DNA of 64,000 nucleotides from Stenotrophomonas nitritireducens (GCF_001431425.1 NZ_LDJG01000006.1:62001-126000), one strand, 5' to 3'; shown: positions 1-8,817, numbered from the stretch's first letter. A program made the numbers and translations. Notes: generated from the sequence alone by a model not told the origin.

Positions 1-1
1 G

Positions 2-283
2 GCGTTCTGCGCCTATCTCGGCCAGGACCGGGAGGCATGGCGGCAATACGACGCCACCGCGCTGGTGGCCGATGCCGGCGAACGCCTGCCGTTGCTGGTC
101 GAGCAGGGTGGGGCCGACGAGTTCCTCGACACCCAGCTGCGCCCGCAGCTGCTGCGCGACGCCTGCGCGGCCGCCGGCCATCCGCTGCAGCTGCGGCTGC
201 GGCCGGGCTACGACCACAGTTATTACTTCATCGCCAGTTTCATCGGCGAGCACATCGCCCACCACGCCCGCGCCATGGCCTGA
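2..283 (+). CDS. S-formylglutathione hydrolase, C-terminal part (cut by window edge)
   Basis: Only the last 93 codons are present; the reading frame is already open at the left edge. The visible part matches the end of the esterase-D / S-formylglutathione hydrolase family, which hydrolyses S-formylglutathione to glutathione and formate in glutathione-dependent formaldehyde detoxification. The acid and histidine members of the alpha/beta-hydrolase triad appear to be in GGADEFLD and GYDHSYYFI, and the latter is a family hallmark. The nucleophile serine lies outside the window. The usual partner is a glutathione-dependent formaldehyde dehydrogenase upstream, which cannot be seen here. Confidence 0.85.
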   Translation, partial: AFCAYLGQDREAWRQYDATALVADAGERLPLLVEQGGADEFLDTQLRPQLLRDACAAAGHPLQLRLRPGYDHSYYFIASFIGEHIAHHARAMA

Positions 284-380
284 GCCGGCGCGGGCAGAGT
301 GGAAAAGCGCGCGGGTCGTCGCGCTTTCCATGCGCGCGCCTTTGCTATCGTCCAGCCATCGGCGTTGGTAGGGGGACCGC

Positions 381-1835
381 ATGCCGCTCGTGTTGGCGCT
401 CCTGTTCGTGTTGTGCCATGGCCTGGCGCTGGCAATGCTGCCGGCATCGGCGACCGTCCTGTCGTTCTGCTTCCTCATCGCCGCGCCGTTGCTGGCCGCC
501 GCCGCGTGCCTGCGGCGAGGGTGGCGGCAGCGGGCCGCGCCGGGCTGGCGGGCCACTGCGCTGGCCATGCTGCTGTGGGCGGGCGGCATGGCCATGAACA
601 TGGTCGATGCGGTGCGTGCGGGCGATGCCAACGACACGCCGGAGATCAGCCTGCTGCTCTACGTGGCCTACGGCGTGCCGCTGGTGTTCGTGCTGGCGCG
701 CGCCCGGCGCGAGCGCTGGGCGATCAGCCTGATCGACGCCCTGCTGGCGGCCCTGCTGGGCGTGCTGTTCTTCCTGCATACCCGCTACCACGCCAATGCC
801 GGCGATGCAGGCATGAACGGCCTGCGCCTTCTGTTCGACATCCAGAACGCCTGCATCGCGGCATTCGCGCTGCTGCGCTGGGCCAGCATGGATCTGCCCG
901 GCCGGCGCGCGTTCTTCCGCGTGCTGGCGATCTACGCGGTGGTCTATCTGGTGGTGGCCGGCTATATCAACCACGCCGCCGCCTACATTCCCTTCGGCCT
1001 GCCCGCCGACCTGCTGATCGACCTGCCCTTCCTGCTGCTGGCGGTGCTGGCGCTGCGCGCGCGCGAATCCGCACCTGCCGGCGAGCGCCCGCGGTTGCGG
1101 CATGCCGTGCAGGCGGGCGGGCCAATGATCCTGCCGCTGTTGCTGCTGGTGGTCGCCACGCTGGTGGTGGATCACGCACGGTACTGGGCGCTGGCCGGCT
1201 TCGTGGCGGCGATCCTGGGCTTCGGCCTGCGCAGCATGCTCCTGCAGATCGAGCTGCTGGAACGGCAGGCGGCGCTGGACGCGCTCGCGCGGCTTGATGG
1301 GTTGACCGGGGTTGCCAACCGCCGCCAGTTCGACGCCGTGCTGCAGGCCGAATGGAGCCGCGCCTGCCGTCAGGAGAGCGCGCTGTCGCTGCTGCTGATC
1401 GACATCGACCACTTCAAGCGGTTCAACGATACCTACGGCCATCCGGCGGGGGACCGCTGCCTGCGCGAGGTGGCGGCGATGCTGCAGGCCACCGCGGCGC
1501 GCGGCGGCGACCTGGTGGCCCGTTACGGTGGCGAGGAGTTCGCGGTGGTGGCGCCGGCCACGTGCCCGGAAAGCGCGCACGAGCTGGGCGAACGCCTGCG
1601 CGTGGCGGTGCAGGCGATTCCAGCGGGGGTACTGCCGGAATCAGTGACCATCAGCGTCGGCGTGGCCGGCATGCGGGCATTGCAGCCGCAGCCGCCGGAA
1701 GCATTGCTGGCCGGCGCGGACGCCGCGCTGTACGCGGCCAAGCGCGCCGGCCGCAACCGCGTGGAAACCTGGGTGGAAGCCGGGCCGGCGCAGGGCATGG
1801 GGATCGGCCCGCCCATGCCCTCCAGCATGTATTGA
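381..1835 (+). CDS. membrane-anchored diguanylate cyclase (GGDEF)
   Basis: A 484-residue protein whose first roughly 270 residues are a series of hydrophobic segments (a multi-pass membrane sensor region of unrecognised type), followed by a complete GGDEF domain. Visible motifs are DGLTGVANRR, DIDHFKRFNDTYGH and the active site GGEEF at residues 383-387. An RxxD inhibitory site (RGGD, residues 374-377) sits exactly five residues before GGEEF, so feedback inhibition by c-di-GMP is likely. The expected reaction is synthesis of c-di-GMP from two GTP at the inner membrane. It stands alone between the esterase and a convergent PP-loop gene. The signal sensed is unknown. Confidence 0.9.
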   Translation: MPLVLALLFVLCHGLALAMLPASATVLSFCFLIAAPLLAAAACLRRGWRQRAAPGWRATALAMLLWAGGMAMNMVDAVRAGDANDTPEISLLLYVAYGVPLVFVLARARRERWAISLIDALLAALLGVLFFLHTRYHANAGDAGMNGLRLLFDIQNACIAAFALLRWASMDLPGRRAFFRVLAIYAVVYLVVAGYINHAAAYIPFGLPADLLIDLPFLLLAVLALRARESAPAGERPRLRHAVQAGGPMILPLLLLVVATLVVDHARYWALAGFVAAILGFGLRSMLLQIELLERQAALDALARLDGLTGVANRRQFDAVLQAEWSRACRQESALSLLLIDIDHFKRFNDTYGHPAGDRCLREVAAMLQATAARGGDLVARYGGEEFAVVAPATCPESAHELGERLRVAVQAIPAGVLPESVTISVGVAGMRALQPQPPEALLAGADAALYAAKRAGRNRVETWVEAGPAQGMGIGPPMPSSMY

Positions 1836-1913
1836 ACCTGGTCCGCCGCTCGCGGCCCTGCGCGGTTCAGGCCCCCTCTCCTGGCGGAAGCGGGGGGCAG
1901 CCGGGCAGCATGA

Positions 1914-2591
1914 TCAGTCCTGCGCCGGCATGAAATCCGTATAGGCGTAGCGCGCCTCGCGCAGCACCGTCGCGCCCGTGCGCAGGTCCAGCGGCATGCG
2001 GAACATCGGCCCGGCGCTGACGCAGGTGTGGAATTCGCCGTTCTCGCCGCAGGCGTCGACGCCGGTGGGCAGGGCGCGGAGCAGGGCATGGTCGAAGGCG
2101 CGGCCGGCGAAGGAGGCGTCGAGCGCCTGCGTGTCCACGCAGCACAACTGCGCGCGCAGGCCGGCATCGATCATCTCCCGCGCGAGCGCGGCGGTGTCCT
2201 GGCCGAACAGGGGAAACAGGCAGTCCCAGTCCAGCGCCGCGTACTGCCGCTGGCGCCATTGGCGGATGTCTTCCAGCAGCAGGTCGCCGAAGGCGAGCGT
2301 GCGCAGCCCCGGCCAACGCCGGCGCGCGGTTTGCAGTGCCTGGGTCATGCGCTGCAGGTAGCCGGCGTTGTCGCAGGCCTGCGGTATCCAGGCGCGCAGC
2401 AGTGGCAGCCCGGCGGCGTCGGCCTGCAGCTGCAGCACGTCATTGCGGACGCCCTGCATCGAGGAGCGCTCGTGGCCTTCGGTCGGGGTGCTCAGCAGCG
2501 CGACGACCTGGACGTCTTCGCGCTGGCGCAGGGCGTGCAGCGCCCAGGCGGCGTCCTTGCCGCCGCTCCAGGAAAGCAGGACGGGGGTCAT
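1914..2591 (-). CDS. PP-loop ATP pyrophosphatase, Dph6-related
   Basis: A 225-residue protein with an N-terminal PP-loop SWSGGKDAAWALHAL, which binds ATP in the adenine nucleotide alpha-hydrolase superfamily. The later ESMQG-type and GDLLLEDIRQWR segments are typical of the family named after eukaryotic diphthine-ammonia ligase (Dph6). Bacteria do not make diphthamide, so the archaeal/eukaryal reaction cannot be assumed; an ATP-dependent amidation or ligation of an unknown small molecule is the reasonable guess. It is convergent with the upstream diguanylate cyclase and about 150 bases from the next gene on the same strand. The start ATG gives the usual short lead before the PP-loop. Confidence 0.8.
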   Translation of the reverse strand: MTPVLLSWSGGKDAAWALHALRQREDVQVVALLSTPTEGHERSSMQGVRNDVLQLQADAAGLPLLRAWIPQACDNAGYLQRMTQALQTARRRWPGLRTLAFGDLLLEDIRQWRQRQYAALDWDCLFPLFGQDTAALAREMIDAGLRAQLCCVDTQALDASFAGRAFDHALLRALPTGVDACGENGEFHTCVSAGPMFRMPLDLRTGATVLREARYAYTDFMPAQD

Positions 2592-2737
2592 CTGTTCAGA
2601 ACCTGTCCACGATCCTGTCGCGCTCGTGGGAGCGGGCCGGCTCGCGGACGGGGCTGCGATGCGGCCGGCGAACGGTTGCCAATAAAGCCGCTGTCACCGG
2701 CCGAAGCCCGCTTCCATGAAGCTGCGCGGCCATGTAC

Positions 2738-3076
2738 TCAGCGCACGTCGCGCAGTTCCCAGTGGCTGCCGGCCAGCCAGCGCAGGCGCTGCTTGAGGAC
2801 GTCGCCGGGAATGCGGGTGATGGCGACCAGGTCGATGCGCAGGTCCGCCTGCCGGCCGCTTACCGTCGCTTCCGGATCGGTCACGCCCCAGTGCGGGTCG
2901 ACGTCGTCGGGCTCTTCCTGGGTGGCGCGCCAGCGTTCGAACAATTCCGGCGTGCGCAGCGCCTCCTGCAATTGATCGGCGAACGTGTCGGCGCCATTGG
3001 CGGTGAAGGACAGGCGCGGATCGCTGCCGCGCGCGGCGGCAGGATCGGGCAACGAGATCGAATAGTGCACGGGCAT
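2738..3076 (-). CDS. conserved-looking hypothetical protein, 112 aa
   Basis: I do not recognise the family. The protein is acidic to neutral, has no signal peptide or membrane segment and contains no cysteine, and its sequence looks like a small globular domain (NGADTFADQLQEALR; VDPHWGVTDPEATV). An AGGAGAA ribosome site lies just ahead of the ATG, which supports it as a real gene. It follows the degV-like gene on the same strand with a gap of about 70 bases and may be co-transcribed with it. No function is proposed. Confidence 0.65.
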   Translation of the reverse strand: MPVHYSISLPDPAAARGSDPRLSFTANGADTFADQLQEALRTPELFERWRATQEEPDDVDPHWGVTDPEATVSGRQADLRIDLVAITRIPGDVLKQRLRWLAGSHWELRDVR

Positions 3077-3145
3077 GCAGGGTTCTCCTTGGGAGGGGGC
3101 AGTGTGGCGCGGCGGGCGTCGCGTCCGCGTACACGCCGGCGCGGA

Positions 3146-4090
3146 TCAGCTCTCGAATTCGTGCGGGACGTCGGCAAAACCCACGGTCACCGCGCCCTTG
3201 CCGACATTGACCATGCCGGTCAGGCTCATCACGCTTTCGAGCAGGGCCACGCCGTGCGCCTGGCAGGTCTCGCGCAGGGGAGCGTAGCCGGGCAGGGCGC
3301 GCAGTTCGTCCAGCGGGCCGCCATAGCTCACGCACACCACCGGCGTCAGCAGGCCATGCACCACGCGCTGGCCGACGAAGCCGAACAGCCGCTGCACCGC
3401 GTTGTCGAAACCCTTGATCTTGGCCACCGGCGCGGTCTCGCCGCGGTAGCCGTGCAGCACCGGCTTGATGTCCAGCGCGCTGCCCAGCGCGGCGGTGAGC
3501 AGGCCGACGCTGCGGTCGCCCTTGTGGCGCGCGCGGGCGCGCATGTAGTACAGGTCGCGGGTGATCATGTAGCCATGCACGTTGCCGGCCAGTTCCTCCA
3601 GCCGCTCGCGCATCTGCGCCACGCCGGCGCCGGCATCGCGCAGCCGCACCGCCTCCACCGCGGTCACCGCCTGCGCGGCGAACAGGTTCTGGGTGTCGAG
3701 CACGCGCAGGGCGAACGGCGAGTTGTGGCCGGCGGCCTGGCGGATCGGCCGGTACTCGTTGAGGATGGCGAAGCTGGCCTGCAGCGCGTTGTCGTGGATC
3801 GGACTGCGGGTCTTGGTGATGGTCAGGCAGAACACATGGTCGTAGTCGATCACCAGGTGCTGCAGGAACAGGTCGCGGATCTGGTTGACGCTGAAGGGAA
3901 TGGTTTCCGCCTCGGCGCCGCGTTCGGCGACGTGGGTGTCGAGGAAGTTGAGGGTGGCGTCTTCCTCGCGGTGGTCGGCCAGCACCGCCTCGCCGATCCG
4001 GACGGTGATCGGCAGCAGGATCAGCCTGTGTTCGCGGATGAAGTCGGCCGGCAGGTCGCAGGCCGAATCCACGACGATTCCGATGCGCAT
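3146..4090 (-). CDS. DegV family fatty-acid-binding protein
   Basis: A 314-residue protein starting MRIGIVVDSACDLP, the DegV signature that forms part of the lipid-binding pocket. Known DegV/FakB proteins bind a fatty acid and, in Gram-positives, present it to the kinase FakA. Gram-negative members are less understood. The frame stays open upstream through the amidohydrolase gene, but homology starts at this ATG and a strong hairpin (4170-4203) separates the two genes, so the short form is preferred. The C-terminal part, with SLTGMVNVGKGAVTVGF, replaces the usual glycine-rich end of the family. No FakA-like gene is nearby. Confidence 0.82.
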   Translation of the reverse strand: MRIGIVVDSACDLPADFIREHRLILLPITVRIGEAVLADHREEDATLNFLDTHVAERGAEAETIPFSVNQIRDLFLQHLVIDYDHVFCLTITKTRSPIHDNALQASFAILNEYRPIRQAAGHNSPFALRVLDTQNLFAAQAVTAVEAVRLRDAGAGVAQMRERLEELAGNVHGYMITRDLYYMRARARHKGDRSVGLLTAALGSALDIKPVLHGYRGETAPVAKIKGFDNAVQRLFGFVGQRVVHGLLTPVVCVSYGGPLDELRALPGYAPLRETCQAHGVALLESVMSLTGMVNVGKGAVTVGFADVPHEFES

Positions 4091-4169
4091 GATCCAACCC
4101 CCGGTGCGTTGCGTGCCTGCGGTCACACTAACCCAAAACCGCCGCCGCGGCAGGTGGCGCGCGGCCCCT

Positions 4170-4203
4170 CCCGCCCCCCGGCGACCAGGCGCCGGGGGGC
4201 GGG
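4170..4203 (-). terminator. strong hairpin after the amidohydrolase operon
   Basis: A perfect 14-base-pair inverted repeat (4170-4183 with 4190-4203, six-base loop), just downstream of the stop codon at 4213 of the - strand amidohydrolase gene. There is no T run, so it is terminator-like rather than a classical intrinsic terminator. It marks the boundary to the degV-like gene. Confidence 0.55.
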
Positions 4204-4212
4204 GTGGCGACA

Positions 4213-5484
4213 TCAGCGGCGGTACGCCGGCAGCGTCGACGTGCCGTGCAGGTAGCGGTCGCGCAGTTCGGTCTGGCGCGAGCGCATGGGCATCGCGCGT
4301 CCGCCCAGCCACATCCGCTCGGCGTAGTGGCCCACGTCCAGCGGGTCGCCTTCCCACAGCACCAGGTCGGCCTGCTGGCCCACCGCGATGCTGCCGATGC
4401 GGTCGGCCACGCCCAGCGCCTGCGCCGGCACCCGGGTCAGGCCGGCCAGCGCCGCTTCCCAGGGCAGGCCGTTGGCGACCGCGTTGCCGGCCAGCTGGCG
4501 GATCTTGCGTGCGTTGTGCGAGGCGTCGCCATCCTGGCTGAAGGCCACCGGCACGCCGGCCGCGTGCAGCCGCGCCGCGTTCTCCAGCGTGGCGCCGATC
4601 TGGTCGAAGCTGGCCGGCAGGTTGGACAGCGCATCGACGAACACCGGCACCGCGGCTTCGGCCAGCTGCGGGGCCAGGCGCCAGGCCTCGGTACCGCCGG
4701 CGATGGCGATGCGCACCTGTTCGCGTTTGGCCCAGCGCAGCAGCTGGCGGATGTCGGCGGCACGATCCACCCGCACCACGATGCGGCCGTTGCCTGCGAG
4801 GTAGCGGGCCAGGGTGGCGCGCCCGGCCGGGGTCAGTAGCGCGTGCGGCGAATCGGCGGCGATGCGGCCACGGGCCTCGGCCACCATCTGGTCGAGCAGC
4901 ATCCACTGCGCGGCGCGCGAACTGCCGGACAGTTCCGAGCCGGCCGCGCCCATGCGCACGAACAGCATGCGCGGACCGAGCGGATCGGCGCTGCCGTCCA
5001 GGCGCATGACCCCGCCCTGGCCGGCGATGAAGCCGCCGCCGCTGTTGGCGCCCAGCGCGGTGAAGCCGATGCCTTCCACGCGCGCGACCGGTATCAGCAC
5101 CGAATCGGGGTTGTAGGCGAGGGTGACGTCGAACTCGGGACGCTGCGGCTGTTCTTCCAGCTTCACCGCGCTGTCCACGGTCGAGGCTTCGCCGGAGACT
5201 TCCTCCACGCCGATGTCGGTGATGCCGCCGAACAGCGCCGGGGTCAGCGGGCGTCCACCGGCATCGATCACCTCCACGCCGGCCGGCGCGGCCAGCGCCG
5301 GGCCGATGGCGCGGATCACGCCGCCCTGGACCAGCACGTCGCTGGCATTGAGCGTGCCGCGCGCGGTGGCGGTATGCACGGTGGCGTTGCGGACCAGCAC
5401 GTCCTGGGCGCTGGCGACGACGGGCAGGGCCGCGATGGCGCCCAGCAGCGCCACGCGGCGCAGGAAAACGAGGGATGCGCTCAT
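4213..5484 (-). CDS. exported amidohydrolase-family protein lacking the HxH metal motif
   Basis: A 423-residue protein with a signal peptide (hydrophobic stretch, likely cleavage after PVVASA). The beta-sandwich of the amidohydrolase superfamily is visible (DVLVRNATVHTATARG) and the C-terminal IAVGQQADLVLWEGDPL segment is typical. However, the strand that normally reads PGFIDxHxH here reads LTPALFGGITDIGVEEV, with no histidines, and the later metal-ligand histidines also seem absent (IAIAGGTEAW). It overlaps the upstream amidohydrolase gene by four bases (ATGA), so translation is probably coupled. It may be a non-catalytic partner of the upstream protein; that role is inferred. Confidence 0.82.
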   Translation of the reverse strand: MSASLVFLRRVALLGAIAALPVVASAQDVLVRNATVHTATARGTLNASDVLVQGGVIRAIGPALAAPAGVEVIDAGGRPLTPALFGGITDIGVEEVSGEASTVDSAVKLEEQPQRPEFDVTLAYNPDSVLIPVARVEGIGFTALGANSGGGFIAGQGGVMRLDGSADPLGPRMLFVRMGAAGSELSGSSRAAQWMLLDQMVAEARGRIAADSPHALLTPAGRATLARYLAGNGRIVVRVDRAADIRQLLRWAKREQVRIAIAGGTEAWRLAPQLAEAAVPVFVDALSNLPASFDQIGATLENAARLHAAGVPVAFSQDGDASHNARKIRQLAGNAVANGLPWEAALAGLTRVPAQALGVADRIGSIAVGQQADLVLWEGDPLDVGHYAERMWLGGRAMPMRSRQTELRDRYLHGTSTLPAYRR

Positions 5485-6890
5485 GGCTGTGCCTCCTGGC
5501 CGAGCATGAAGTCGCTCATCGGCTGTTGCCTGCGGTCACCGCGGTCGTAGGCCTGGAAGCCATCGACATAGACCTTCTCGGCCAGTGCATAGGAGCTGAA
5601 GGGATTGCCGTTCCACACCACCACGTCGGCCATCTTGCCCGGCTCCAGCGTGCCGGTGCGTTCCTCGATGCCGAGCGCGCGCGCGGCGTTGGCGGTGAGC
5701 CAGCGGATCGCGTGTTCCGGCGTGATCTCGTCCATGCCGGCGCGGCGCGCGTTGGCGATGACCTTGGCCGCCTCCTGGTTGAGGCGCTGGATGCCTTCGG
5801 GCGAATCGGAGTGGACGATGGCGCAGCTGTTGGCCGGTCGGTCGACCAGCGCGATGTTCTCCTGGATGCCGTCGAAGGCTTCCATCTTGAAGCCCCACCA
5901 ATCGGCCCACAGCGCGCCGCAGACGCCTTCGGCAGCCAGCCGGTCGGCCAGCTTGTACGCTTCCACGCCGTGGTGGAAGGCGGCGACCTTGAAGCCGAAC
6001 TCCTTGGCCAGGTCGAGCATGGTCGCCATCTCGTCGGCGCGGTAGCAGTGGATGTGCACGCGGATGTCGCCCTGGATGGCGCCGGCCAGCGTGTCCAGCT
6101 TGAGGTCGCGCTTGCCGCCGCTGTCGCCGGCACTGTCGCCGTTGTCGCCGCCGCCGAAACGGCGTTTGCGCTTGACCGGCGCAGCGGTGTTCTTGGCGAT
6201 GTACTCGCTGGCGTCGATGAAGGCCGCGCGATAGCCGGCGACGTTGCCCATGCGCGTGGACGGCGCGGTGCCCTTGCCGCCGTAGACGCGCTTGGGATTC
6301 TCGCCGCAGGCCATCTTCAGGCCCCAGGGCGCGTCGGGGAATTTCATCGCCTGGTAGGTGGTGGCGGGCAGGTTCTTCAGCGTCACGCCACGACCGCCGA
6401 CCAGGTTGGCCGAGCCGGGCAGCACCTGCATCGCGGTCACGCCGCCGGCCAGCGCCGCGGCGAACCCGGGATCCTGCGGCCACACCGAATGTTCGGCCCA
6501 GACGTTGGCGGTCACCGGCGCGGTCATCTCGTTGCCGTCGCCATGCGCCTGCACGCCGGGGCTGGGGTATACGCCCAGGTGCGAATGCACGTCGATGATG
6601 CCGGGCGTGACCCACTTGCCGCGACCATCCACGCGCACCGCACCGGCCGGCGCCTGCAGCGCGTTGCCGACCGCGACCACGCGGCCGTCGGCCAGCAGTA
6701 CGTCGGCATCCTCCAGGCGGCGCCCGGTACCGTCGAGCACGGTGGCGTGGCTGATCAGCACCGGTGCCGAGGCGACCGGCCGATAGGTGCTGGGATAGGG
6801 GTCCTGCATGAAGCGCGAGGCGGCCGGTGCGGGCGAAGGATGCGCGCAGGCCAGGGCCAGGCCGAGCCCGGCCAGCAATCGATGTCGCAT
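5481..6890 (-). CDS. exported amidohydrolase (imidazolonepropionase-like), catalytic member of a pair
   Basis: A 469-residue member of the amidohydrolase superfamily. The N-terminus is a signal sequence with a cysteine after GLALA; the residue at -3 is Ala, so the lipobox is weak and ordinary signal peptidase cleavage is equally possible. The HxH motif is present (GIIDVHSHLG, H102 and H104), as are HIHC, AFHHGVE and the late acid VHSDSPEG, so metal-dependent hydrolysis of a C-N bond in the periplasm is plausible. The substrate is unknown; related proteins are annotated as imidazolonepropionase-like or Xaa-Pro dipeptidase-like. It is the first gene of a two-gene operon with the motif-less paralogue. 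Confidence 0.85.
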   Translation of the reverse strand: MRHRLLAGLGLALACAHPSPAPAASRFMQDPYPSTYRPVASAPVLISHATVLDGTGRRLEDADVLLADGRVVAVGNALQAPAGAVRVDGRGKWVTPGIIDVHSHLGVYPSPGVQAHGDGNEMTAPVTANVWAEHSVWPQDPGFAAALAGGVTAMQVLPGSANLVGGRGVTLKNLPATTYQAMKFPDAPWGLKMACGENPKRVYGGKGTAPSTRMGNVAGYRAAFIDASEYIAKNTAAPVKRKRRFGGGDNGDSAGDSGGKRDLKLDTLAGAIQGDIRVHIHCYRADEMATMLDLAKEFGFKVAAFHHGVEAYKLADRLAAEGVCGALWADWWGFKMEAFDGIQENIALVDRPANSCAIVHSDSPEGIQRLNQEAAKVIANARRAGMDEITPEHAIRWLTANAARALGIEERTGTLEPGKMADVVVWNGNPFSSYALAEKVYVDGFQAYDRGDRRQQPMSDFMLGQEAQP

Positions 6891-7122
6891 GGGATCTCCA
6901 TATGCGGCGTGGATGGTGCCCGCACGCTAGCCGTGGCCCCGGGTTTTGCCAAGTGCATGAATTGGCATCAAGGCAGGCGCGATCGGCTTTTCCGGCGGCG
7001 GCGTCCGCCGGCCGCCGCGGCGATGGTATCCAGACGCGCCCCGGCCGCTTAAGCTGCACCGGCGCGCGGGGCCTCCGTGCTGGCGTCGCCTTCCGTGCGG
7101 CCAACGATCAGGAAACGGAGTG

Positions 7123-7662
7123 ATGGAAGCAGTGCAGGCGGTGGTGGACTTCTGGCGTTCGGCTGGGCCGCGGCGATGGTTCGCGCGCGACGATGCCTTC
7201 GACGACGAGTTCCGCCGGCGTTTCCTGGACCTGCATTACCTGGCCGCGCGCCGCGGCTGCGAGGAATGGCTGCACAGCGCCGACGGCGCGCTGGCGCTGC
7301 AGATCCTGCTCGACCAGTTCCCGCGCAACTGCTTCCGCGGCACCGCGCATTCCTTCGCCACCGACGGGCTGGCGCGGCACTACGCCATGCGCACCATCGA
7401 GGAAGGACTGGACCGCGAGCTGACGCCGCAGCTGCGCGCCTTCATCTACCTGCCGTTCGAGCATTCGGAAGACCCGCAGGACCAGGAGCGCTCGGTGGCG
7501 ATGTTCGAAGTGCTCGGCGACCTGGAATACCTGCGTTTCGCCGAGCTGCACCGCGACATCATCCGCCGTTTCGGCCGTTTCCCGCACCGCAACGCCGTGC
7601 TGGGGCGGATTCCCACGGTGGATGAGCTGCACTTCCTGGCCGAGGGCGGTTTCGCCGGTTGA
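7123..7662 (+). CDS. DUF924 family protein
   Basis: A 179-residue cytoplasmic protein of the DUF924 family. The hallmark LQILLDQFPRNCFRGT is clear, with VVDFWR near the N-terminus and YLPFEHSEDPQDQERS further on; these belong to a helical, TPR-like fold. The biochemical role of the family is not established. The ATG preceded by AGGA about nine bases upstream is chosen; a GTG directly before it is an equally open but less likely start. The gene is followed by a perfect GTAG palindrome and a terminator hairpin, and faces the Grx4 fusion gene. Confidence 0.85.
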   Translation: MEAVQAVVDFWRSAGPRRWFARDDAFDDEFRRRFLDLHYLAARRGCEEWLHSADGALALQILLDQFPRNCFRGTAHSFATDGLARHYAMRTIEEGLDRELTPQLRAFIYLPFEHSEDPQDQERSVAMFEVLGDLEYLRFAELHRDIIRRFGRFPHRNAVLGRIPTVDELHFLAEGGFAG

Positions 7663-7696
7663 GGGAGGGACGTGCGTTGTCCCCATGTCGCCTTTC

Positions 7697-7764
7697 GTAG
7701 GAGCGACTTCAGTCGCGAAGGGGCATTCCCGGTGAAGCCCCTTCGCGACTGAAGTCGCTCCTAC
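7697..7764. repeat. GTAG-ended palindromic repeat (REP/SMAG-like), perfect 28-bp arms
   Basis: The two arms 7697-7724 and 7737-7764 are perfect inverted copies, 28 of 28, with a 12-base loop. The element begins GTAGGAGCGACTTCAG and ends with its complement CTAC. It sits between two convergent genes. It resembles the GTAG-headed repetitive extragenic palindromes known from Stenotrophomonas (SMAG) and other Xanthomonadaceae, which are mobilised by REP-associated tyrosine transposases. Confidence 0.85.
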
Positions 7765-7780
7765 GGGGTCGTACATGCAG

Positions 7781-7802
7781 AACGCCGGCTTTCGCCGGCG
7801 TT
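7781..7802 (+). terminator. intrinsic-type terminator between DUF924 and grx genes
   Basis: A nine-base-pair stem AACGCCGGC / GCCGGCGTT with a TTTC loop, followed on the + strand by the T-rich CTATTTGTT. It lies between convergent genes and could end the DUF924 transcript. Confidence 0.65.
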
Positions 7803-7829
7803 CTATTTGTTGCGGTGGCGCCCGTCCGA

Positions 7830-8756
7830 TCAGTAGCGCGGCACGCTGTTGTCCACGTCCTGCGCCCAGGCGTCGATGCCGCCGGTGACGTTGTGGACGC
7901 GGGTGAAGCCCAGCGCGCGGAACTGCTCGGCAGCCTGCGCGCTGCGCCCGCCGCGGTGGCACAGGAAGGCCAGCGCGGTGTCCTTCGGCAGCGCTTCGAG
8001 GCGGGCGCGGTTGTCGCCGTCGAAGGTCTCGAACGGCGCGTTGATGGCGGCGATGGCGCGCTCGTCGGCCGGGCGCACGTCCACCAGGGTCAGCGTGCCG
8101 GCGCGCAGCTGGTCGTCGGCGCCGCGCACGTCCAGTTCCTGCACCGGCTTGGGCGCATTGGGATTGTCGATGGCCAGGCCCTGGCCGCGGATGTCGTCCA
8201 CCCAGTCGATGGTGATGCCGTTGGCGCGGCGCGCGCTGGCCGGGTCGAACTGCACGCGCAGGCCGTTGGATTCGGCGGCGATGGCGTTGGCGTCGAGCGG
8301 GGCCAGCTGGAAGTTCGGCTGGAAGCGCGCGTCGATGCTCAGCTGCAGCGCGGCGCCAGGGGCGTCGGCCAGTGCGCCCTTGAGCATTTCCACCGCGGCC
8401 GGGGTGACGGTGATGGACGGCGGGGTGCGGTCCGGCGGCGCCACGCCGAGCAGGGCGCTCAGTTCGCCGCTGCTGGCCATCTGCAGCACGATGTCGCTGC
8501 CGCCGACCAGTTCGCCGTCCACGTACAGCTGCGGGATGGTCGGCCAGTCGCCATAGGCCTTGATGCCCTCGCGGATTTCCCCGTCGGCCAGCACGTTGAC
8601 GTGGGCGAAATCCACGCCCAGGTCCTGCAGCGCGCCGACCGCCTTGGCCGAGAAGCCGCACTGCGGCATGGCCGGCTGGCCCTTCATGAACAGGACGACG
8701 CGGTTGGCGCCGAGGATGGATTCGATGCGTTCGCGCAGGGCGGGATCCAGGGACAT
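7830..8756 (-). CDS. Grx4-type monothiol glutaredoxin fused to HesB-like and rhodanese domains
   Basis: A 308-residue three-domain protein. Residues 1-105 are a monothiol glutaredoxin with the CGFS active site (C33-S36) and the glutathione-binding segment TIPQLYVDGELVGGSD; such proteins carry glutathione-ligated Fe-S clusters. Residues about 117-205 resemble the A-type (HesB/IscA) scaffold up to IDNPNAP, but the cysteine motif that should follow is absent. Residues about 215-308 are a rhodanese domain with the persulfide loop CHRGGRS. The start is set at the glutaredoxin methionine rather than at in-frame codons that run into the divergent gene. A role in Fe-S cluster trafficking or sulfur transfer is inferred from the domains. 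Confidence 0.88.
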   Translation of the reverse strand: MSLDPALRERIESILGANRVVLFMKGQPAMPQCGFSAKAVGALQDLGVDFAHVNVLADGEIREGIKAYGDWPTIPQLYVDGELVGGSDIVLQMASSGELSALLGVAPPDRTPPSITVTPAAVEMLKGALADAPGAALQLSIDARFQPNFQLAPLDANAIAAESNGLRVQFDPASARRANGITIDWVDDIRGQGLAIDNPNAPKPVQELDVRGADDQLRAGTLTLVDVRPADERAIAAINAPFETFDGDNRARLEALPKDTALAFLCHRGGRSAQAAEQFRALGFTRVHNVTGGIDAWAQDVDNSVPRY

Positions 8757-8817
8757 CGTGAACTCGTGAGGTTGGTCGAAGACAAGGCCAATTCTACGCC
8801 GCATGGCATCATGGGAC

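Noticed and set aside
4091..4906. A fusion of DegV to an upstream domain
   Set aside because: The upstream part is the amidohydrolase gene read in the wrong frame; a strong hairpin separates the two real genes.
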